Shown piece after piece: positions 6,323 through 10,453 of a stretch of DNA of 10,453 nt (positions within the stretch are counted from its first letter, which is position 1; every line of letters begins with the position of its first letter). Under the pieces are notes generated by a model that did no database searches, had not been told where the DNA came from, and saw nothing but the letters and a program-made list of their open reading frames with translations. The DNA is from Natronoplasma sp964602715 (lineage in GTDB: Archaea > Thermoplasmatota > Thermoplasmata > Halarchaeoplasmatales > Halarchaeoplasmataceae). Position numbers and translations under genes: made by a program. The stretch lies in the NCBI GenBank assembly GCA_964602715.1, contig CAZRSB010000061.1:1-10453 (forward strand). Reading direction: 5' to 3'.

Positions 6323-7479
6323 AATTTGGTGAGTTTGGAGGTAGGTATGTACCTGAAGTATTGATACCTCCTTTAGAAGAATTAGGAACTTATTATGACG
6401 AGAAAGTAAATCATGAATTTTTCGAAAAGATGGAGGAATTTTTGAAAGAATATGCGGGTAGACCAACACCTTTGTATTTTGCTAAAAACCTCTCTAATGA
6501 AATCAAAGGTGCTAAAATATACCTCAAAAGAGAAGATCTTCTTCATGGAGGTGCTCATAAAATAAATAATACTATTGGACAGGCACTATTAGCCAAAAGA
6601 ATGGGAAAAGAAAGGTTGATTGCTGAAACAGGTGCTGGACAACATGGAGTAGCTACGTCCATGGCTGGAGCTCTTTTTGATATGAAAACAGAAATATTTA
6701 TGGGTGCTAAAGATGTAAAAAGACAGAAAGAAAATGTCCAAAGGATTGAGCTTCTTGGAGGTCAAGTTATCTCGGTTGAAAGTGGGAATAAAACCTTGAA
6801 AGATGCGATCAATGAAACTCTAAGGGAGTGGATAGGTAGTTTCAAAAAAACGCATTATTTGATCGGCTCTGTAGTTGGACCTCATCCTTATCCAAAACTA
6901 GTTAGAGATTTTCAAAGTATAATTGGTAAAGAAACTAAAAGACAAATTGAAGAAAAAGAGGATAAGATACCAGACAGGATCATTGCTTGTATTGGAGGAG
7001 GTAGTAACGCACTTGGAATCTTCTATCCTTTTTTAAACACCTCTACTGAACTCATTGGTGTAGAAGCTGGAGGGAAAGGAATCGAGTCAGACGAACATTC
7101 TTCATCAGTTGGAAAAGGTAAACCAGGAGTCCTTCATGGGATGCTTACTTATTTATTACAGGATGAAAAAGGACAGATAAAAAAGACCCATAGCATAGCT
7201 CCAGGATTGGACTATGTAGGCGTCGGGCCAGAACACGCTTATTTTAATAAAAACAATATTGTTAAATATGAGAATGTAGAAGATAGAGACGCTGTTGATG
7301 CATATAAAGCTTTATGTAAATTTGAAGGAATTTTACCAGCTCTAGAATCAGCTCATGCTTTAGCATACGCGATAGATTGTGCAAAAGAGATGAACGAAGA
7401 TGAAATAATAATAGTTAATTTATCAGGGAGAGGAGATAAAGATATAGATATTATTAAAGGGGATAAAAATGATAGATAA
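6319..7479 (+). CDS. trpB: tryptophan synthase beta subunit (TrpB1 type)
   Basis: TrpB joins indole and serine to make tryptophan using PLP. At 386 residues it is normal for the TrpB1 class that partners TrpA. It begins with the class motif FGEFGGRYVPEVL, has the PLP lysine K81 in GGAHKINNT, the catalytic Glu103 in AETGAGQHG, CIGGGSNALG for PLP phosphate, GVEAGGKG, LHGMLTYLLQD and a C-terminal NLSGRGDKD. The start is GTG at 6319, preceded 5 nt earlier by GGAAGGTGA (6305-6313), overlapping the trpF stop. The 3' end overlaps trpA by 11 nt, so the two subunits are translationally coupled. Confidence 0.97.
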   Translation: MKFGEFGGRYVPEVLIPPLEELGTYYDEKVNHEFFEKMEEFLKEYAGRPTPLYFAKNLSNEIKGAKIYLKREDLLHGGAHKINNTIGQALLAKRMGKERLIAETGAGQHGVATSMAGALFDMKTEIFMGAKDVKRQKENVQRIELLGGQVISVESGNKTLKDAINETLREWIGSFKKTHYLIGSVVGPHPYPKLVRDFQSIIGKETKRQIEEKEDKIPDRIIACIGGGSNALGIFYPFLNTSTELIGVEAGGKGIESDEHSSSVGKGKPGVLHGMLTYLLQDEKGQIKKTHSIAPGLDYVGVGPEHAYFNKNNIVKYENVEDRDAVDAYKALCKFEGILPALESAHALAYAIDCAKEMNEDEIIIVNLSGRGDKDIDIIKGDKNDR

Positions 7480-8218
7480 ATCACTAATCCCTTTTTTAAT
7501 AGCTGGCGATCCATGTAAAAAATTTACGTTGAATCTTATGGAAAGAATGGATGAATATGCAGATATGATAGAATTAGGTATTCCTTTTACTGATCCTATT
7601 GCTGACGGTCCAACCATACAGGGTTCAACAGCTAGAGCTCTCGAGCAAGGGATTGATATTCAGGATGTATTTCAAATTGTTAAAACATTCAAAAATAAAT
7701 CTAATACCCCTATAATTTTGATGTCATATTATAACTTGATATATGTCAGGGGAACTGAGCACTTTCTAAGAAGTGCAAAAGATGCAGGTGTAGATGGTAT
7801 AATCATGGTGGATTTGCCATTAGAAGAAAGCGATAGATATGTGGATTTGTGTGATAAATTTGAAGTTAAACCAATCTTTTTAGCAGCACCAAATACCTCC
7901 TACAAGAGGCTAAAAAAGATCGATGAGTTATCTTCTTTTATATATTTAGTGTCGACATTTGGAACTACTGGATCTAGAAAAAAAATCTCAAAATTCACTT
8001 ATGATGCTATAAAGAGAACTAAAAAGATCTGTAATAAACCGATAGGAGTTGGATTTGGTATCTCCAAACCGGCTCATGTTGAAAATATTCTGAAGGTTGG
8101 TGCAGATGGAGTGATAATGGGGAGTTCGCTCATAGAAAATATAGAAAAGGATCGTAGTTCTGCGAAAAAAAAGATTGAAGAAAAGTTAAAAGAGTTCAAA
8201 GAGGTGATGAAATGTTGA
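7469..8218 (+). CDS. trpA: tryptophan synthase alpha subunit
   Basis: TrpA cleaves indole-3-glycerol phosphate and channels indole to TrpB. It is 249 residues long. Catalytic Glu35 (IELGIPF) and Asp46 (TDPIADGPTIQ) are in place, followed by LMSYYNLI, GVDGIIMVDLPLEES, FLAAPNTSYKR, STFGTTGSRK and GVGFGISKPAH with a GVIMGSSLIE C-terminal block. Relative to enterobacterial TrpA the N-terminal helix is short, since the protein starts almost directly at IPFLIAGDP, which is common in archaeal forms. A modest AAGGGG precedes the ATG. It overlaps trpB by 11 nt and the next gene by 7 nt. Confidence 0.97.
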   Translation: MIDKSLIPFLIAGDPCKKFTLNLMERMDEYADMIELGIPFTDPIADGPTIQGSTARALEQGIDIQDVFQIVKTFKNKSNTPIILMSYYNLIYVRGTEHFLRSAKDAGVDGIIMVDLPLEESDRYVDLCDKFEVKPIFLAAPNTSYKRLKKIDELSSFIYLVSTFGTTGSRKKISKFTYDAIKRTKKICNKPIGVGFGISKPAHVENILKVGADGVIMGSSLIENIEKDRSSAKKKIEEKLKEFKEVMKC

Positions 8219-8682
8219 AATCCATTTTTTTGAGAAAACATGGTCAAGTTTGTTCGTCCAACTTTTTATATAAAGGTGATCTGTTTAGCTTATACCGTGA
8301 TATAAATGAACTCCGCAACAGACACAAAGACGGACGTGATGTCCCGCCAATTTCAGCTGCCCTAGACGAAAACAATATTTATCAGCACATCGAAGTATTT
8401 AAAGCTCTATTTTTAAAAGCACTGAATGATAATCAGTTCTTCTTATTGAAACATATCGAGAAGAGATCATCATCGCTGAACTCTCTTTTAAGAGGACTAA
8501 GCAAAGAACATGATATATCGCTATCGACATTAAAACATAACGCTCGTGTATTAAGAGATTTGGATTTGATCGATTATGGCAGCAAACATGATCCGAAACC
8601 TGTAACTCTCACAGAACCCGGCAAGATCATACTCTGTATATTGAAAGAAGGAGAAAAAGATGATAGGATTGGAGGTGAATAA
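8212..8682 (+). CDS. small winged-helix DNA-binding protein, candidate operon regulator
   Basis: A 156-residue protein whose family I do not recognise with certainty. Residues about 73-145 fit a winged helix-turn-helix: a first helix at NDNQFFLLKHIEKR, a second at LNSLLRGLSKEH, a recognition helix at SLSTLKHNARVLRDLDLI, then a short wing around KPVTLTEPGKII. Residues 1-70 are of unknown fold and could be a ligand or dimerisation region. The ATG at 8212 follows GAGGTGA (8201-8207) by 4 nt and overlaps the trpA stop by 7 nt, so it is part of the trp transcript; the DAHP synthase gene starts 4 nt after its stop. A location between trpA and the first shikimate gene makes a role in controlling aromatic amino acid synthesis likely, but that is inference. 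Confidence 0.75.
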   Translation: MLKSIFLRKHGQVCSSNFLYKGDLFSLYRDINELRNRHKDGRDVPPISAALDENNIYQHIEVFKALFLKALNDNQFFLLKHIEKRSSSLNSLLRGLSKEHDISLSTLKHNARVLRDLDLIDYGSKHDPKPVTLTEPGKIILCILKEGEKDDRIGGE

Positions 8683-8686
8683 CTGT

Positions 8687-9511
8687 ATGGTACCTAAATA
8701 TAAAAAAGAAGAAGAGGAAGACCCCTCGGTAATCGAGATAGATGGAGTTCAGTTTGGAGAAGAATTCGTTTTGATCGCAGGTCCGTGCTCCATAGAAAGT
8801 AAAGAACAGATAATGAAAACGGCCGAATTCTTGAGTGAATTTGGGGTAGACGTTTTGAGAGGAGGAGCATATAAACCAAGGTCTTCACCTTATTCATTTC
8901 AAGGGCATGGACTAGATGCATTAAGATGGTTCAATGAGGCTGGAGAAAAACATGATCTTCTTACTGTCAGTGAGATAATGGATACTAGAAAAGTAGATAT
9001 TATGAGAGATCACGTTGATATCCTTCAGATCGGAGCTAGAAACTGCCAAAATTTCGATCTCTTGAAAGAAGTAGGAAGAACTGAAAAACCAGTACTATTG
9101 AAACGAGGTTTTGGTAATACAATAGACGAATGGCTGCAATCTGCTGAATATGTATTGAGTGAGGGAAACGAAAAGGTGATACTCTGTGAAAGAGGTATAA
9201 GGACTTTCGAAGATTCGACTCGATTTACTTTTGATATATCTGCAGTACCAGTAATAAAAGAAAAAACACATCTGCCTATCATCCTCGATCCGTCTCATGC
9301 CTCCGGAAAAAGAGAGATGATTAAACCCCTTTCTAAAGCTACTGTAGCTGTAGGAGCTGATGGTTTGATGGTGGAAGTCCATCCCGATCCAAAAAAGGCA
9401 AAATGTGATGGACAGCAAAGTCTGAGATTCAACGATTTCGATGAATTGATGAAGGAGATAGGTCCATGTGTGGCAGACTCACAATCCAAAATAACCCAAT
9501 TGAAAAATTGA
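8687..9511 (+). CDS. aroF: 3-deoxy-7-phosphoheptulonate (DAHP) synthase, type I-beta
   Basis: The enzyme condenses PEP and erythrose 4-phosphate, the first shikimate step. Motifs in order: AGPCSIES (31-38), RGGAYKPRSSPYSFQG (58-73), QIGARNCQN (114-122), VLLKRG (136-141), CERGIRTFE (167-175), DPSHASGKR (201-209) and EVHPDPKKAKCDGQQS (230-245). The four metal ligands, Cys34, His204, Glu230 and Asp241, are present. This fits the stand-alone I-beta class found in archaea, Thermotoga and Bacillus. ATG at 8687 is chosen over the in-frame ATG at 8660 because GGAGGTGA (8671-8678) lies 8 nt upstream and the earlier start would overlap the preceding gene. No ACT or chorismate mutase regulatory domain is fused, so control may be mainly transcriptional through the trp operon. 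The gene symbol is generic; aroG or aroA would also be used. Confidence 0.95.
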   Translation: MVPKYKKEEEEDPSVIEIDGVQFGEEFVLIAGPCSIESKEQIMKTAEFLSEFGVDVLRGGAYKPRSSPYSFQGHGLDALRWFNEAGEKHDLLTVSEIMDTRKVDIMRDHVDILQIGARNCQNFDLLKEVGRTEKPVLLKRGFGNTIDEWLQSAEYVLSEGNEKVILCERGIRTFEDSTRFTFDISAVPVIKEKTHLPIILDPSHASGKREMIKPLSKATVAVGADGLMVEVHPDPKKAKCDGQQSLRFNDFDELMKEIGPCVADSQSKITQLKN

Positions 9512-9549
9512 AAGATGAAATCAACCGATTAGACCTTACAAAATCGTGA
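9466..9549 (+). pseudogene. aroQ: truncated chorismate mutase start (AroQ remnant)
   Basis: ATG at 9466, inside the end of the DAHP synthase gene and preceded by GGAG at 9454-9457, opens a 27-codon ORF ending in TGA at 9547-9549. Residues 11-24, PIEKLKDEINRLDL, fit the first helix of an AroQ-class chorismate mutase (the usual pattern is IxxLRxEIDxID). The rest of the domain is absent: downstream of this point the sequence becomes dehydroquinate synthase in another frame. It is therefore a remnant that kept its own start and ribosome binding site. The match is short, so an unrelated small peptide is possible. Confidence 0.5.
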
Positions 9550-9770
9550 TCATCACTGACAAAACGGTGGAATCGCTTTGGTTGGATGAAGTCGATACAT
9601 CTACCCCTTCACTTTTTCGAACATCCATGATTGAAGGAGGAGAGAGGTCTAAAAATGTTCAAACTGCAGAAAGATTTAGGACTGATCCCCCAACTTTATT
9701 GGCCCAAGTCGACGCTGCAATAGGAGGAAAAGCAGGATTAAACTTGATAGGAATAAATATGATAGGAACT
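9519..9770 (+). pseudogene. aroB: internally deleted 3-dehydroquinate synthase (AroB remnant)
   Basis: The frame is open from 9519; a GTG at 9546 is the first standard start. The reading gives KIVIITDKTVESLW, then IEGGERSKNVQTAERF, then PPTLLAQVDAAIGGKAGLN and NMIGT. These are three consecutive AroB blocks: the NAD-fold strand, the GExSK motif and the PTTLLAxVDxxxGGK motif. About 45 residues that normally separate the last two, with the GGGxxGDxxGF NAD-binding motif, are gone. So is the first strand before KIVIITD and everything after NMIGT, including the metal-binding Glu and His residues. It cannot be a functional enzyme. It runs on in frame into chorismate synthase sequence. Confidence 0.85.
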
Positions 9771-10200
9771 CCTGGTATAGGTTTTCCTCATAAAAGAAAT
9801 TTAGAAGCAGATTTGTCTCAAGCGCTAATGGAGATTCCTTATACTAAAGGTGTTGAGTTCGGTGCTAGATTTGAATTAACCAAGATGAAAGGTAGCGAAG
9901 CTAACGATGAATTTCACATAAAAAACAATAAAATCAGGACGAAAACTAATGATCTAGGAGACACATTGGGAGGTATAAGTACTGGAATGCCTCTTATTGC
10001 TAGAGTAGGTTTTAAAACAACGCCTTCAATTTACAAACCTCAGAAAAAGGTTGGTATGGAGGATATGAGGGAAGACGAGATACAATTGGAGGGTAGATTG
10101 CCCCTAAACACTACTAGTAGTAGAATCAAAGACAGCAATTGTATCGGCCGACAAACTATTAAAGCAAGGAAGTTGGAACTTGTTTGAGAAAAGAAGATAA
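9771..10200 (+). pseudogene. aroC: N-terminally truncated, frameshifted chorismate synthase (AroC remnant)
   Basis: From about 9771 the frame of the AroB remnant reads AroC: LEADLSQALMEIPYTKGVEFG, KMKGSEANDEF, TKTNDLGDTLGGISTGMPL and FKTTPSIYKPQ, ending at EIQLEGR near 10097. The HDPC..PR segment that should follow is missing. The true C-terminus continues in the next frame from about 10132: TAIVSADKLLKQGSWNLFEKRR, stopping at TAA 10198-10200. The original frame drifts to a stop at 10185-10187. About the first 200 residues, with the FMN-binding and catalytic histidine motifs, are absent. In several archaea aroB and aroC are the ends of an aroBDEKAC cluster, so one large deletion could have joined them. 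Confidence 0.85.
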
Positions 10201-10223
10201 GAGATTATAAATTCTACTATATA

Positions 10224-10265
10224 GTCAAGGACACGACTTTTCTTTGATTTTTTAGTGTCCTTGAC
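10224..10265. terminator. 11-bp hairpin after the aro remnant, possible terminator
   Basis: GTCAAGGACAC at 10224-10234 is the exact inverse of GTGTCCTTGAC at 10255-10265. The 20-nt loop is T-rich on the plus strand (TTTTCTTTGATTTTTT). It is the first strong inverted repeat after the last recognisable coding sequence. A T-rich tract is the archaeal termination signal, though here it lies in the loop and not after the stem, so the terminator role is tentative. Confidence 0.4.
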
Positions 10266-10271
10266 GTCTAC

Positions 10272-10407
10272 AGGAATTCTTTTAGAATTCCTTTGATTCG
10301 AGGAATTTGATTCCTCGTAAAGTTGTGGATGACGCAATGGAACAAAGTTCCATTTACTCGTAAATCAGAGATTTACTCACGCGACGCAATTACAAATGAG
10401 TTGCGTC
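10272..10407. repeat. array of five short perfect or near-perfect hairpins with unrelated stems
   Basis: Five palindromes follow one another. AGGAATTCT/AGAATTCCT (10272-10292, loop TTT). CGAGGAAT/ATTCCTCG (10299-10317, loop TTG). AATGGAAC/GTTCCATT (10336-10354, loop AAA). GTAAATC/GATTTAC (10360-10376, loop AGA). GACGCAA/TTGCGTC (10383-10407, extendable by a G-T wobble and one more pair, loop 7). Stems are 7-9 bp and four of five loops are exactly 3 nt; linkers are 6, 18, 5 and 6 nt. Arm sequences differ, so this is not a repeat array in the usual sense. It may lie between convergent genes. Function unknown. Confidence 0.8.
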
Positions 10408-10453
10408 TTCCATCTATGATAAGTCCGCCGGATATATTCTTAATTATTTCGTA

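Noticed and set aside
2000..8218. Recent horizontal transfer of the trp operon based on base composition
   Set aside because: Hand counts of a few lines vary widely within the operon (very low in the trpC start, similar to DAHP synthase in trpB), so no consistent contrast with the flanks was seen.
9095..9418. Antisense ORFs across the DAHP synthase gene
   Set aside because: They lie fully inside a well-supported enzyme on the other strand and show no recognisable domain.
9546..10187. A novel 213-residue functional protein
   Set aside because: Blocks match AroB and AroC with catalytic motifs missing and a frameshifted AroC tail, so decay explains it better.
10272..10407. CRISPR array or attC-type integron sites
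   Set aside because: The hairpins share no common repeat sequence, spacers are 5-18 nt, and no cas or integrase gene is visible.

Overview
The window looks archaeal, probably from a euryarchaeote-like lineage with AT-rich DNA. The signs are AT-rich TATA-box-like elements upstream of genes, strong Shine-Dalgarno (SD) sites inside operons, TTG/GTG starts, and a trp promoter carrying TGTACA-type boxes like those described for the methanogen TrpY system. Archaea is an inference (about 0.75), because E-G-D-C-F-B-A is also the common bacterial trp order. Remnants of classical AroB beside a DAHP synthase suggest a lineage that uses (or used) the ordinary DAHP/dehydroquinate-synthase entry to the shikimate pathway, not the AroA'/AroB' route of most methanogens and haloarchaea.

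Layout. Positions 1-1673, minus strand: a two-helix membrane protein with a bacterial-type PH domain, and upstream of it a NUDIX-GrpB fusion. Positions 1674-1915: a divergent regulatory region with an inverted repeat, a TATA box and a roughly 10-bp-phased array of TGTACA-like boxes. Positions about 1916-8218, plus strand: a complete, tightly packed tryptophan operon trpE-G-D-C-F-B-A, with gaps of 1-2 nt or overlaps throughout. Positions 8212-9511: a small winged-helix protein and a type I-beta DAHP synthase, translationally coupled to the end of trpA. Positions 9466-10200: a wreck made of the start of a chorismate mutase, two pieces of dehydroquinate synthase, and the C-terminal half of chorismate synthase, joined by deletions and ending in a frameshift. 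Positions 10224-10407: six consecutive, unrelated, perfect or near-perfect hairpins.

Together, the intact plus-strand genes make DAHP (first shikimate step) and convert chorismate to tryptophan. The winged-helix protein is a plausible, unproven regulator acting on the boxes in front of trpE. The intervening chorismate-making genes are represented here only by fragments, so working copies must be elsewhere if the pathway is complete.

The points most worth attention are the trpE reading frame, which has no ATG/GTG/TTG start upstream of its conserved N-terminus; the phased TGTACA-like array; the collapsed aroQ-aroB-aroC chimera; the hairpin array; and substitutions at normally invariant catalytic positions in TrpC and TrpF. 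Nothing here amounts to a demonstrated new system. The hairpin array is the least explained structure.
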